A DNA stretch of 64,000 nucleotides from UBA10677 sp045532295 (GTDB lineage Bacteria > Bacillota > Clostridia > Christensenellales > Pumilibacteraceae): the NCBI GenBank assembly GCA_045532295.1, contig JAZSFP010000011.1, positions 61,085 through 125,084 on the forward strand, given 5' to 3'. Within the stretch, counting starts at the first letter, position 1, and each line of letters begins with the position of its first letter. A model generated the notes under the pieces. The model ran no database searches. It was not told the origin of the DNA and saw nothing but the letters and a program-made list of their open reading frames with translations. A program made the translations under genes and the position numbers. Positions 1 to 9,510 of this stretch are shown piece by piece.

Positions 1-794
1 ACCGTAACCGTACTTCACCCTTTGCTTTCACGGGTAATAAATTTGAGTTCCGTATGCTCGGCTCAACGTCAAACATTTCCTGCCCTAACGTAATGATTAA
101 TACCGCCGTTGCCGAGGCTTTCGACCGCTTTGCAACCGCGCTTGAAAAGAGTACGGATATTGAAAAGGACGCTCGCGCGCTCATTAAAGAGACCTATCTT
201 GCGCATCGCCGTATCATCTTTAACGGCAACGGTTACTCTGCCGAGTGGACTAAAGAGGCGGAAAGACGCGGTCTTCTCAATCTTCCCACTACTCCCGACG
301 CGCTCGCGCACTATACCGACGAGAAAAACGAGAAGTTACTTGCAAAGTACGGCGTTTACACAAATTGCGAGGTTGCCGCTCGTCGCGAAATCTTGCTTGA
401 AAACTACTGTAAAGTAGTAAACATCGAGGCTCAAACGATGCTCGAAATGACGAACCGCGAAATTCTTCCCGCTTGTCTTGAATATAGCGCGGACCTTTCT
501 AAAGGCGTAAAGAACGGGGAACTTGCGGGCGTGCCTTCAGAGGCTATGCGTTCACTCTTAAAAAGAGTGGTTGCTCTTTCCGATAGCGCGTACACTCTAA
601 CCAGAGCGCTTGAGCGAGAGGTTGCTATTGCTCGTACTAAGACTGCGGACGTACTTAACTGCTCGCATTATTTTAAGGACAAGGTTATCCCTGCTATGAA
701 CGCGCTCCGCTCTTGTTGCGACGAACTTGAAACGATAGTAGGCAAAGATTACTGGCCCTTCCCCACTTACTCCGAACTTCTTTTCTCGGTATAA
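1..794 (+). CDS. glnN: Glutamine synthetase type III, C-terminal part
   Basis: The reading frame is open from the first bases, so the gene starts upstream and only about 264 C-terminal residues are present. The fold is recognisable from FEFRMLGS followed by SNISCPNVMINTAVAEA and from the ending VGKDYWPFPTYSELLF, both characteristic of GlnN (GSIII), the roughly 700-residue dodecameric enzyme that joins ammonia and glutamate using ATP. The methionine at 54 is internal and is not a start. The catalytic glutamates lie upstream of the window and cannot be checked. A strong intrinsic terminator follows 20 bases after the stop, so this is the last gene of its transcript. Confidence 0.93.
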   Translation, partial: RNRTSPFAFTGNKFEFRMLGSTSNISCPNVMINTAVAEAFDRFATALEKSTDIEKDARALIKETYLAHRRIIFNGNGYSAEWTKEAERRGLLNLPTTPDALAHYTDEKNEKLLAKYGVYTNCEVAARREILLENYCKVVNIEAQTMLEMTNREILPACLEYSADLSKGVKNGELAGVPSEAMRSLLKRVVALSDSAYTLTRALEREVAIARTKTADVLNCSHYFKDKVIPAMNALRSCCDELETIVGKDYWPFPTYSELLFSV

Positions 795-813
795 GAAAAT
801 ACAACGAAAAGTA

Positions 814-848
814 AATCGCTACCAAGTAATTTTGGTAGCGATTTTTTT
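814..848 (+). terminator. Intrinsic terminator of glnN
   Basis: A 12-bp stem (AATCGCTACCAA with TTTGGTAGCGATT, loop of about four bases) is followed by seven T residues. It lies between the convergent glnN and addA genes. Confidence 0.9.
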
Positions 849-864
849 ATACCGTATGCGTTTT

Positions 865-3800
865 TTAGTGTTTTTTTCGCGGATGAGCAACAAGTTCGCC
901 AAGCGCGAAAGAGTAGATAAACATACTCTTAGGTTTAAGATTGAGAATATCTTGCGACGCCGTCATATAAAGTCCGAGTTGAAGGTCGTACTCGCCGGAT
1001 AGTACCGTTTCAGACTTGGATGTTTTGTAGTCGACGATAGTACATTTATCGTCTTCCACTACCATAAGGTCGATAACGCCTTGAATAAGCGTTGCTCCGT
1101 CGGGGCTATAAATGAACTGCTTTTCGCGGTATATTTTCTTGCCTTTAACAAAATCGCCCATAACCTTGTGAGCCGTTCGAAGTTGTTCTTTGTCCACTAA
1201 TTTTTCTATATTAAAGGTGGGCGCAATTCTTTCCCACTCACTATCGAAGGGCGCGTCAAAGTCGATAAGTTCCATTGCTTTATGGTAGGCGTTGCCTTTT
1301 TCAAGCGCTCTATCGTCTCCGTCGCCTCCGCCGTGATAGGAAACGACTTCTTCTTCCGCTTTGTCGCTTACGATAGCAGTTACGCTCTTTTTAACGGGTT
1401 CGCTCGAAGGGGTATAACGAGGCTCAAAATAGCGTTTAAGGTACTCTGCGCTCTCTTCGTTTAGCGGACGAGAAATTCTGCCGTGAACGGTCTTTTCACC
1501 CTCTTCCACCTCTTCTTCTTGCTCTTCAATCTTGGTTAGCGTCTTAAAGCCGTGGCGCATAAACGCTGGGCGCATCCAGTCGAAGAAACTCTTGCCCTCT
1601 TCGTACGCCTTTACTTCCCCTCCCTCGAATATAGCGTCGTTCTCTTTCGCCGTAGCGTACACGAAAAGTTCCTCTTTAGCGCGCGTGAGGGCTACGTAGA
1701 GAAGGCGCATACGCTCTTCGGTAAGCAAAGTGCGTTTTCTAACGGAGGCGGAGAAAGTCAGTTTGTTTTTAAGAATTTTTCTGTTCTCGCCGTCGTGGTT
1801 TTGTACGCAAACGCCAAGTTCGCTATCGCAAAGCACCCTTGAAGAAAGTTCGCGAAAATTGAACTCTCTTGACGAATTCATTAAAAACACGTAGGGGAAT
1901 TCAAGACCTTTAGAGGCGTGAATAGTCATTATGCGTACCGCGTTGGTTGCAGGCGGACGCTCGTAGTCGGTATGCTCGTCTTCGAGGTAACGCGCGAACT
2001 CGTAAACGCTATCCCCGTACGGCGAAGAGTTTATAAGCGCGAGAAAACTTTCTAACGCGTCCGTTTTTATTTGCGGTTCGTCCTTTGTTAAAACGTAGCC
2101 AAACCAGTTCTTTTCCGCTACGACTTTACCCACAGTCTCACCGGCGGTATGCGTGTACGAATAATTTAGACATTCGTTTGCGTACTCGAAAAAGGCTTTT
2201 AGTTTTCGCGCAATATCGTCGCCACTTTCCGCGTACTTAACGCAAAGCGCATAAAAGGATTTTTCCGATAAATCCGAGCGACGAATAGTAGCAAGGTCGT
2301 CGTCCGACAGTTCGCCAAGCGGACTTTTTAGAGCGGAAACGAGCGCAATATCGTCCGTAAAGTCGGTTAAATATTTTAGGAACTGACAGAGCGCGTTGAC
2401 CTCGTACACCGCGCTAAAGGACATTTTATCAGAAATGGTTGCGCTTATATTCATTTTGCGAAGTTTTTCGTAAAGTTTACCTACTCTACCACTTCTCGAC
2501 GAATACAAAACTGCAATATCGGAGGGCTGAACGGGCGGTTTTTTCTCACCCTCAGCGTTATTTTTACCCAAAATGATTTGCTCAATCTCGCGAGCAATCC
2601 AGTCCGTTTCCACCTCTTCGTCGCTAACGCTATCGTACAAAACGCCGTCCGGGATAGAATAAACTTCGCTCCTCTCACTCTTCTCTTTTTGGGAAAGTAC
2701 TACTCTAAAATGCACTTTTCCCTCGGGCGTTTGCTCCCGTCCCGCCGTAAGTCGAGCCTCTCCTGCGTAGTCGAACTTTCCAAACGAGGGTGTCATAAGT
2801 TCGTCAAAAACTTCGTTGGTTAAACTAAGCACTGCGTTAGTTGAGCGAAAGTTTGCGTTAAGTGTGATAGGCTCAAGATAGCCGTAACGAGAATAATGCT
2901 TATACTTATCCAAGAATATTCCCGGATCGCACATTCTAAAGGCGTAAATACTCTGTTTTACGTCGCCCACCAAGAAAGTCTGAATATTTTTAAGTCCCGA
3001 AATTATACGCTCTTGAAGGGGGTTAATATCTTGATATTCGTCAACGAAAACGTAGCGGTAACGCTTTGCAATATCTTCCGCCTCGCGCTCCATAATTGCG
3101 CAAGTAAGATGCTCAAGGTCAGAGTAGTCAAGTTTGGCTTTCTTTCTCTTTTTCTCAGCGTAGCGAACTTCCGCCATTTTTACTATATCAACGAGCGTTT
3201 TAGCGTACCGCTCGTCAGAGGGCGCGCTTAACGAATAATATTCGTCGTACGGCTCGATTGCCTTTTTATATCCGTCTCTCGCGCTCTTGAACGCCTCTTT
3301 AAGTTCAAGTTCTATCTCACTCGTTTTCGTAGAGGGGATTTTGATAAAATCAACGGGCGCGCCGTCTAAAATTTCTTTGAAATTTTCGCACAGTCTAAGC
3401 ACCAAAGCGCAATCGTTTACAACCGCTCTATCAATCAGTTTTGTAACGATTTTTTGATACCGTTTAACGATTTTCGCGCGTTCACGCTCTACTATTATAT
3501 CGCATTTTTCTAAGTCGTGATAACCGCTAAAGGCAATATCACTGAGGTAAACTTCGGGGTCTTGTTGGGCGCGTGAAAACTCGTAAATAGTTCTTACCGT
3601 CTCTTTAAGACGGGCGTCTGAACGGCGCGAAAGCATAATATCGTAAAGTTCTAAAAAGTCGCTATCCCCTTTCTCCGTCAGTTCCTCAATTACTTCGTCA
3701 ATCGCCTCGCCGAGCATAACCTTGCCCTCAACCTCGTCGCAAATATCGAAGTTAGGGTCTACGCCGATTGCGTAAAAATAGGTTTTTATGAGGCGCTGAC

Positions 3801-4110
3801 ACCACGAGTGAATAGTGCTAATTTCCGCGGTAGGAAGTATCTCAAGCGCGCGAACGGCCACCTCCGCTCCCTCGCCTCCACTCTCCGCCTTTTCCATAAG
3901 CGTAGTTAAAAGTTTGTCTTTCATATCCGCCGCCGCAGCGCGAGTAAAGGTGCAAATTACTATGCTTTCAAGGGGGACTTTGTCCTCTAATAAAAGGGAG
4001 AGCACTCGCTGTATCATAACGGTAGTCTTTCCGCTACCTGCGCTTGCAGAAACGAGAAGATTGCCGTTTCGAGTATCTATTACTCTTTGTTGGTCAACCG
4101 TAAAAGCCAT
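865..4110 (-). CDS. addA: ATP-dependent helicase/nuclease subunit A
   Basis: AddA is the UvrD-like 3'-5' helicase and 5'-strand nuclease of the AddAB complex, which processes double-strand breaks for RecA loading in Firmicutes. Walker A is SASAGSGKT at residues 21-29; the Walker B/motif II is VFVDEYQDINPLQ near residue 350; motifs typical of UvrD (SIYAFRMCDPGIF, MTIHASKGLEFPYVFL, RLLYVALTRAKEEL) follow in order. The C-terminal RecB-type nuclease is intact, with GVIDLMVVED and VDYKTSK near residues 1008-1027. At 1,081 residues it is shorter than the Bacillus protein (about 1,230). Its start codon overlaps the addB stop by one base (TAATG), so the two are translationally coupled. Confidence 0.96.
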   Translation of the reverse strand: MAFTVDQQRVIDTRNGNLLVSASAGSGKTTVMIQRVLSLLLEDKVPLESIVICTFTRAAAADMKDKLLTTLMEKAESGGEGAEVAVRALEILPTAEISTIHSWCQRLIKTYFYAIGVDPNFDICDEVEGKVMLGEAIDEVIEELTEKGDSDFLELYDIMLSRRSDARLKETVRTIYEFSRAQQDPEVYLSDIAFSGYHDLEKCDIIVERERAKIVKRYQKIVTKLIDRAVVNDCALVLRLCENFKEILDGAPVDFIKIPSTKTSEIELELKEAFKSARDGYKKAIEPYDEYYSLSAPSDERYAKTLVDIVKMAEVRYAEKKRKKAKLDYSDLEHLTCAIMEREAEDIAKRYRYVFVDEYQDINPLQERIISGLKNIQTFLVGDVKQSIYAFRMCDPGIFLDKYKHYSRYGYLEPITLNANFRSTNAVLSLTNEVFDELMTPSFGKFDYAGEARLTAGREQTPEGKVHFRVVLSQKEKSERSEVYSIPDGVLYDSVSDEEVETDWIAREIEQIILGKNNAEGEKKPPVQPSDIAVLYSSRSGRVGKLYEKLRKMNISATISDKMSFSAVYEVNALCQFLKYLTDFTDDIALVSALKSPLGELSDDDLATIRRSDLSEKSFYALCVKYAESGDDIARKLKAFFEYANECLNYSYTHTAGETVGKVVAEKNWFGYVLTKDEPQIKTDALESFLALINSSPYGDSVYEFARYLEDEHTDYERPPATNAVRIMTIHASKGLEFPYVFLMNSSREFNFRELSSRVLCDSELGVCVQNHDGENRKILKNKLTFSASVRKRTLLTEERMRLLYVALTRAKEELFVYATAKENDAIFEGGEVKAYEEGKSFFDWMRPAFMRHGFKTLTKIEEQEEEVEEGEKTVHGRISRPLNEESAEYLKRYFEPRYTPSSEPVKKSVTAIVSDKAEEEVVSYHGGGDGDDRALEKGNAYHKAMELIDFDAPFDSEWERIAPTFNIEKLVDKEQLRTAHKVMGDFVKGKKIYREKQFIYSPDGATLIQGVIDLMVVEDDKCTIVDYKTSKSETVLSGEYDLQLGLYMTASQDILNLKPKSMFIYSFALGELVAHPRKKH

Positions 4111-7019
4111 TACTCTTCTCCTCCTTGCATAACCGCCACGATCTCTTCCGCTCTTACGCTATTAGTGTCTCGTCCTTCTCTACCCTTACCGCAAATGCCG
4201 TTAAACTCACAAAATTCGCAAGTCTTAACTCTGCCTTCGGTAGGCGAAGGATATAGTTTACCCTCTTTAATTCTAACTACCGCGTTGTCTGCAACGCATT
4301 TAGCGTAGTCTATCATTTTATAAAGTTCGTCGAGCGTACGAACCTTGTTCGTTTTAGTTGGGTAAGGCTCGCCCGTCTTTGCCGAAACGCGAACGCTTAC
4401 TTCAAATACCGTACTCTTTCCGCCCTCGGCTACGCTACGGTCCATAGCGATGATATTATCAAAATTGCCGTCGAACGCGCCGGTAAGCCTATGCGTGTAC
4501 TCGTCGTCGCTCCAGTTGATTGCAAAAGGAAAATAGAAAAGCCCGGCAGGACGATAACCGTTCTCCGCTAATACTCCGCTATATATGAAAAGTTGGATTT
4601 TTTTGCCAAAGTAAAGGTCGCCGTATTCAAACTTAATCGAGCCCGTTTTATAGTCTATTACTCTCGCGCTACCGTCAAAGGTATCCACTCTGTCAATTTC
4701 GCCCATAAGCCGAACGCCCGAGGGTAGAGTAATGGTTTTAAGCGTCGAGTCCTCTTTGCCAAAGGAAATTTCCGAGCCGTAAGGGACGAAACTTCCGGCA
4801 GTTACTTGGTTTCTTACTATACCGCATAGCGTAACCGCCTCGCTCTTAATTCGCTCAAACATACTCTCGTTAACTTTATAGCGATACTTTTCCAGTTTTG
4901 CAAGAGCGCGCTCGAGGTTTTCATCAACGAACTTTTTAGTGTCCTCGGGAAGTCCTTCCTCAACGAAAATCTCTACGAACTTATGTAAAAGCAAGCCCAC
5001 GTCAATAGGCGTGATTTTGCCGTCTTCCTTTTCTTTTAGTTTAAGACCGTAAGAAAGGAAGTAACTGTACGGACAGTTGTAGTATTTTTGGATTGCGCTT
5101 ATAGATGTTCTACCGTCGCGGAAGAAAAGCCCGTCGGCGTTAATCTTTTTAAAACCGTCGTCCGCTCTCTCAAACGCCGTGACTTCCATATCGAGCGAGC
5201 GAAGAGCGGTGAGCGTTTCAGAAAAGCCCTCGTCTAAGAATACCGCCTCCATAGTGCCCGAGCGCGAGCCAAGGAAAGGCGCAATCTTTTCAATGTCCAC
5301 TTGGGCGTCTCGCTCTTCGTCAAGGTACTCAATCGAACTCTCCAAGATATTATTCTTGCGAAGTAGCATTCTATAATCAAAGGACGGCTTACTGCCCTCC
5401 GCGTCAATTCTCGTTACGAGCAAATGCGAGACGGAAGATAGAAAATGCCAAAGTTCGTCGCGACAAAGCGCGTTCTTTTGATCGTTCTTTGGCTCGATTG
5501 CAAGTTGGTACTCGCCCAGTTTATTAGCGTCGGCGTCCACTATAAGCCCGTCGTCAAAGGATACCGACGGCAAAACTCCGTCGTTGAAGTTTACTACCGC
5601 TCCGTACTTAATCTTTTGACCACGGAAAGAAGACAGTCCGCCTATTTGTACGGTATCGGGGCGGTTGGGAACGAGCGAAAGCGTCGTACCCTCAAAGCCC
5701 TCTCTTAAAATATCAACGAGCGTTTCTCCGTCCGCAAAGTCGATGAATATTTCGTCGAGCGTTTGCAAAAGGTTGATACTCTTTTCATAAATTTGATTGA
5801 GGTCGCGCCCGTCAAGTTTGCTTAATTCCTGCGTTTTTTCCTGCGCGTTAGCCTTCTCTAAAAGCGCAATTATCTTTTTAGCAAGCGCGCTCGCACTCGT
5901 TACTTTGCCCTCTACTTCGCTTAAAAGCGAAACCAGTTGCGCCCTTGCTCTCTCCGCGCCTTCGTTATCTTCGATAGGCTGGAAAAAGCCCTTGTAGTCA
6001 ATAGAGCGCGCCTTAACGACGGTAGAAAAAGCGTCGCAGTCCGCTTTACTCACTCCGCTGTAATAGTTAGCGCAAAGAGCGAGCATATCCGCCGTTTTAT
6101 AACCTTTGTTCACTACCGAGAGCGCGGTAAAAATAAACCTATAAAGTTCACTGCTTGACAGCGCGATTTTCTCGTTAGCGTGATAGGGAATACCGTACTC
6201 GTCGAAAATGCGTTTAATAACGGCGAGAGACGCGCTCTCGTCTACTACCACCCACTCCCCGTACTTTGCGCCCGATTTTACCGAAGCGTGTATGCGTTTT
6301 GCAACGACCTTATACTGCGCAGGAGCGTCGGGACAACTTACCGCCTCCGTCTCCGCGGTTATATTGTAGCCTTTACGGGCAAGCGAGGTTGCAACGGTAA
6401 CGCTTAAAGCGTGTTTATCGAGCGCGCTGATAATTTTCTTTACTTGGGCGTTCATCGTGTCGTAAAGCGCAATATAAAAATGGCAATTACTAAACGCGCC
6501 TTTCTTGATTTCCTCTAATAAAAGTTCCGCTCTACCGCTTGCGTCCACGTACTTTCCCTTTGTTTCTCGTAAGTATTCGCGGTAAAGAAGGGCAAGGTCG
6601 TTTATCTTGCTTACTCCCACTACTTTATCAAGGTCGTCTGGAGAAAGCGAGCAAGAGCGAAAAGTTGCAATCGCGTCGTAAAGTTTAACCGCAAAGCCCG
6701 TTCTTAGCGCAGAACGGTTATAGCACACAAGTTTGGGGGCGTTCTCGTGGCAAAGTTTTTTCAAGAGCATTATTGCGCCTTGCTTGCTTAAAGTTTTGTC
6801 GTTTTGCCCAAACGAGCGAGTGTAAAGACGATTAAAGTCGCTCACCTCAAGGTCGAACGCTCCCCCTTTAAGAAATAGGCGTTTTTCCAGCGTAAAAGTA
6901 TAGCCGTCGGGGACTATGACGATATGACGCTCGTCAAGGTTTATCCTGCGGTTTTCTATCTTTTCCACCATCGCGTCAAGCGAGGCTATATAACTTTCTT
7001 TTACTATGTCCTGTCTCAT
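4110..7019 (-). CDS. addB: ATP-dependent helicase/nuclease subunit B
   Basis: AddB partners AddA; its nuclease cuts the 3' strand and an inactive helicase part recognises Chi. The C-terminal nuclease is clear (GEIDRVD and RVIDYKTGS), and the four cysteines of the [4Fe-4S] staple are present: one in YYNCPYSYF and three in CEFCEFNGICG near the end. At 969 residues it is about 180 shorter than Bacillus AddB. The N-terminus lacks the usual Walker A (GxxGSGKT): the corresponding stretch reads HIVIVPDGYTF. An in-frame TAA four codons upstream rules out a longer start. No Shine-Dalgarno precedes the ATG, and a promoter fits a leaderless mRNA starting at the ATG itself. It heads the addBA operon. Confidence 0.94.
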   Translation of the reverse strand: MRQDIVKESYIASLDAMVEKIENRRINLDERHIVIVPDGYTFTLEKRLFLKGGAFDLEVSDFNRLYTRSFGQNDKTLSKQGAIMLLKKLCHENAPKLVCYNRSALRTGFAVKLYDAIATFRSCSLSPDDLDKVVGVSKINDLALLYREYLRETKGKYVDASGRAELLLEEIKKGAFSNCHFYIALYDTMNAQVKKIISALDKHALSVTVATSLARKGYNITAETEAVSCPDAPAQYKVVAKRIHASVKSGAKYGEWVVVDESASLAVIKRIFDEYGIPYHANEKIALSSSELYRFIFTALSVVNKGYKTADMLALCANYYSGVSKADCDAFSTVVKARSIDYKGFFQPIEDNEGAERARAQLVSLLSEVEGKVTSASALAKKIIALLEKANAQEKTQELSKLDGRDLNQIYEKSINLLQTLDEIFIDFADGETLVDILREGFEGTTLSLVPNRPDTVQIGGLSSFRGQKIKYGAVVNFNDGVLPSVSFDDGLIVDADANKLGEYQLAIEPKNDQKNALCRDELWHFLSSVSHLLVTRIDAEGSKPSFDYRMLLRKNNILESSIEYLDEERDAQVDIEKIAPFLGSRSGTMEAVFLDEGFSETLTALRSLDMEVTAFERADDGFKKINADGLFFRDGRTSISAIQKYYNCPYSYFLSYGLKLKEKEDGKITPIDVGLLLHKFVEIFVEEGLPEDTKKFVDENLERALAKLEKYRYKVNESMFERIKSEAVTLCGIVRNQVTAGSFVPYGSEISFGKEDSTLKTITLPSGVRLMGEIDRVDTFDGSARVIDYKTGSIKFEYGDLYFGKKIQLFIYSGVLAENGYRPAGLFYFPFAINWSDDEYTHRLTGAFDGNFDNIIAMDRSVAEGGKSTVFEVSVRVSAKTGEPYPTKTNKVRTLDELYKMIDYAKCVADNAVVRIKEGKLYPSPTEGRVKTCEFCEFNGICGKGREGRDTNSVRAEEIVAVMQGGEE

Positions 7020-7025
7020 ATATAT

Positions 7026-7054
7026 ATTTTACAATATTTTTCACTTTTGTTCAA
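7026..7054 (-). promoter_or_regulatory. addBA promoter, leaderless
   Basis: On the minus strand TTGAAC (7054-7049), 17-bp spacer, TAAAAT (7031-7026). Seven bases beyond the -10 falls on the A of the addB ATG at 7019, so transcription should begin at the start codon. Confidence 0.65.
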
Positions 7055-7145
7055 CTAATTTGAGGGGTTTTGTCCTCTCGTTGTGTCAATATGATGAAAT
7101 TTATTCGCAAAGAGGAGTAAGAGCAAGCAAATCACGGCAAAATGC

Positions 7146-7174
7146 TTGCTTGATTTTTGCGGTTGTGTTATAAT
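7146..7174 (+). promoter_or_regulatory. Promoter of lipoprotein/SDR operon
   Basis: TTGCTT (7146-7151), 17-bp spacer, TATAAT (7169-7174). It lies 34 bases ahead of the lipoprotein start. Confidence 0.75.
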
Positions 7175-7207
7175 ACTAAGTGGAATTTAACTATAAGGAA
7201 CTTCGAT

Positions 7208-8164
7208 ATGAAAAAACTAATCTCTATCATTTTGGCTATTATATCGGTTTTTGCGTTCGTAGGCTGTAACCCCGAAACGCCTCACACCGACCCCACCTAT
7301 CCTGCGCCTTGGTCGACGGATACGGTAAACGCGCACCTTGCGTACGAAAAATGCACCTACGCTATTGAAAAAACTAACAAGGCGACGGGCGATATCGTAG
7401 CGACGGGCGAAGTAGTTTACGAACTTGCGCCTGCAGGCGCAGACGGTGAAACGCCTCTTTCTCGTCTTAAAATGACGATGAGCATTACCTTTACCGACAA
7501 AGCCGTTGAGGGCGATAGAGGTAAAACGGACACCATTTCAAGCGAGGCTATATTCTCGGCTAAGTCCCTCACGCCCTTTTCGAGCAAGCGTACCGTTACC
7601 CTCGAAGACCGCGACGGGATTGACAACTTTGGCTACACGCTCAATAACGACTATGTGGCAGGAACTTCCACTATTTCTTATCACGACGGCAAAACCGCGG
7701 ACCACACCCTAAACTTCAAGGACGCAAACCTCGTTGGCGTTATGGATAACGAAGTAATGTTCTACTACGTTCGCGCGTATCCCGCCATTACCAACGGAAC
7801 TTACGGATACTTCCGCCTTGCTGACTTTTACGATATGCACCCCACGAACGCCTTCTCTCCCGTTCAAATGAGTTTCAACTGCAACGCTGAGGGCGAGGAC
7901 GAATCCATTATTTTAAACGGTCTTGACGGTTTCTTAGAGGATAACTCCGTTGCCACTTTGCGCGCAGCGGTAGGCAAAAACGTAGACCTTTCCGGCCCTG
8001 CGATTCAACTCTATATGTCCAAAACGCCTTTCACTATCTCCGAGGGCGTAACCACCAAAAACGTTATCGTTCGTATCCGCACCGTTGAGTACAATATCGC
8101 GCAGGCTACTATTCAATACCAAACCGATTATACTCTTTGCGGTTACACCACCACTCAAGCGTAA
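7208..8164 (+). CDS. Secreted lipoprotein of unknown function
   Basis: I do not recognise a family. The start is the ATG at 7208, chosen because AAGGAA lies seven bases upstream and the product begins MKKLISIILAIISVFAFVGC, a lipoprotein signal with cleavage before Cys20; a possible upstream GTG lies inside the promoter. The mature part (about 298 residues) is acidic and rich in Thr and Tyr, consistent with an extracellular soluble domain tethered by lipid. It heads a two-gene operon whose second start codon overlaps its stop (TAATG), coupling it to a short-chain dehydrogenase. It could be a substrate-binding or surface protein; no specific role can be defended. Confidence 0.85.
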   Translation: MKKLISIILAIISVFAFVGCNPETPHTDPTYPAPWSTDTVNAHLAYEKCTYAIEKTNKATGDIVATGEVVYELAPAGADGETPLSRLKMTMSITFTDKAVEGDRGKTDTISSEAIFSAKSLTPFSSKRTVTLEDRDGIDNFGYTLNNDYVAGTSTISYHDGKTADHTLNFKDANLVGVMDNEVMFYYVRAYPAITNGTYGYFRLADFYDMHPTNAFSPVQMSFNCNAEGEDESIILNGLDGFLEDNSVATLRAAVGKNVDLSGPAIQLYMSKTPFTISEGVTTKNVIVRIRTVEYNIAQATIQYQTDYTLCGYTTTQA

Positions 8165-8997
8165 TGAAAAAGCATAGATTAAAAAATGCGCGCGTTATCA
8201 TCACGGGAGCAAGCGACGGAATAGGCAAAGAACTCACCCTCAGACTAATTAACGATTTCGATTGTTTCGTCTTAGGTATTGCAAGAACCAAGGAAAAACT
8301 CGAGGGCGTTAAGTCGCTTTTGGGCGAAAAAAGCGAAAACTTTTCGTATATTTGCGCGGACGTATCCGACGAACAGTTTTGGAAGTCGCTCGCTGCAACC
8401 TTAGAGCATAACGAATCGGGCTTTGATATGCTAATAAACAACGCTGGCGTTATGCCTCCTTTCGTGCTAACTCGCAACTACGACGAGGAACTTTTCCGCA
8501 AAACGCTTGATATCAACCTTTACGGAGTGTACTACGCAACGCGCCACCTTTTGCCCATAATTTCTCGCTCCGATAGAGCAAGCATTATCAACATTTCCTC
8601 AGCGGCTGCGCTTTGCCCTATGGCAGGAACTGCGGCGTACTCGGCGAGCAAAGCGGCGGTTAAAGCCTTTACCGAGGCGCTCTCAGCCGAAGAGAAGAAT
8701 ATCTATATCGCCTACGTTTGCCCCGGCTTTACCAAGACTAACCTCTTCCGCCATACCGATAATTTTATGGACGGCAAACTTATCGCCTCGCTTTGCACTC
8801 CCGTTGAAAAACTGACCAAAAAGATTATCAAGGGAATAATAAAAGGTAAAAAGCGTATGATTTTCGGCAAGGACTCGCACCTTATAAAATTCCTTCACTC
8901 CATTATGCCCGTAAAGAGCGCGCCCCTCATCTTCTCGGTAATGCGAAAATCCAAGGATAAAGCGTTCGCTCAAATGTTCCCGGACGAAAAAAAGTAA
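8164..8997 (+). CDS. Short-chain dehydrogenase/reductase
   Basis: A classical NAD(P)(H)-dependent SDR of 277 residues with a Rossmann fold. The cofactor motif TGASDGIG lies near the N-terminus, then NNAG, the catalytic serine in NISSAAAL and the active-site YSASK (Tyr-x3-Lys), followed by PGFTKT. The C-terminal 60 residues are basic and may bind a membrane or lipid substrate, as in acyl-lipid reductases, but the substrate cannot be deduced. The start ATG at 8164 overlaps the lipoprotein stop by one base; the longer reading frame upstream overlaps that gene and is rejected. A terminator hairpin follows. Confidence 0.9.
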   Translation: MKKHRLKNARVIITGASDGIGKELTLRLINDFDCFVLGIARTKEKLEGVKSLLGEKSENFSYICADVSDEQFWKSLAATLEHNESGFDMLINNAGVMPPFVLTRNYDEELFRKTLDINLYGVYYATRHLLPIISRSDRASIINISSAAALCPMAGTAAYSASKAAVKAFTEALSAEEKNIYIAYVCPGFTKTNLFRHTDNFMDGKLIASLCTPVEKLTKKIIKGIIKGKKRMIFGKDSHLIKFLHSIMPVKSAPLIFSVMRKSKDKAFAQMFPDEKK

Positions 8998-9012
8998 ACC
9001 GTATATAAAAAT

Positions 9013-9045
9013 CCCGAACAAGATTACTTGCTCGGGGTTTATTTT
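9013..9045 (+). terminator. Terminator hairpin, copy 1 of a repeated pair
   Basis: CCCGAACAAG, loop ATTA, CTTGCTCGGG followed by GTTTATTTTA. The same 24-base hairpin recurs at 9866-9890 in the same orientation, on the other side of the SLOG/XRE gene pair. Confidence 0.8.
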
Positions 9046-9499
9046 ATACTAAATTCCTAAACTCTTTATTTGTCTTTCTTGCATAATTCATTGCTTTTCT
9101 TGAACCACTATTTTTTTGTTCAGTTACATAGAATATTATGTAATCGCTCCTATCTATAATTTCAATATTGCGATAATATATTCGAGTATACCACCAACTA
9201 TTTTTTAAATCAAAATAAACAAACTCTTCATAATTTTTATGCCGTAACCATTGTGGACGTTTATTCTCTCGCTGATGTCTCGGGTCGGATAAACAGAATA
9301 TCCTTTTTATAAAAGGATATTTTTCTTTTAATTTTGTAACTACATTATAGCATATCTCATCAAATTCCCCAAACCCCCCAAAATAGAAAGTGTCATATTC
9401 GCCCGTTACAATCAATTTCTCTACTTCTTTCGTAACACGCTCTGCCATTTCCTCTACTTGTTCAATATTTCTATGTCCAAAAAACGCACAACTTTTCAT
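9044..9499 (-). CDS. SLOG-fold nucleotide-binding protein (DUF1273/YpsA-like), copy 1
   Basis: A 151-residue protein of the SLOG superfamily (Rossmann-like, related to DprA/LOG/YpsA), whose members bind nucleotide or nucleotide-derived ligands. Seen: CAFFGHRN at the N-terminus, the glycine-rich FYFGGFGEFD near residue 40 and RSDYIIFYV near residue 122. It is clearly homologous to the protein at 49295-49756 (GGFGEFD against GGYGNFD, LKEKYPFIKRIF against FKEKHPDARVIF). It is transcribed divergently from an XRE gene. Minus-strand TTGACA (9564-9559), 18-bp spacer, TAATAT (9540-9535) provides a promoter and AAGGCGG a ribosome site. The gene is AT-richer than its neighbours. Ligand and role unknown. 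Confidence 0.85.
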   Translation of the reverse strand: MKSCAFFGHRNIEQVEEMAERVTKEVEKLIVTGEYDTFYFGGFGEFDEICYNVVTKLKEKYPFIKRIFCLSDPRHQRENKRPQWLRHKNYEEFVYFDLKNSWWYTRIYYRNIEIIDRSDYIIFYVTEQKNSGSRKAMNYARKTNKEFRNLV

Positions 9500-9510
9500 T
9501 TTTTACCGCC

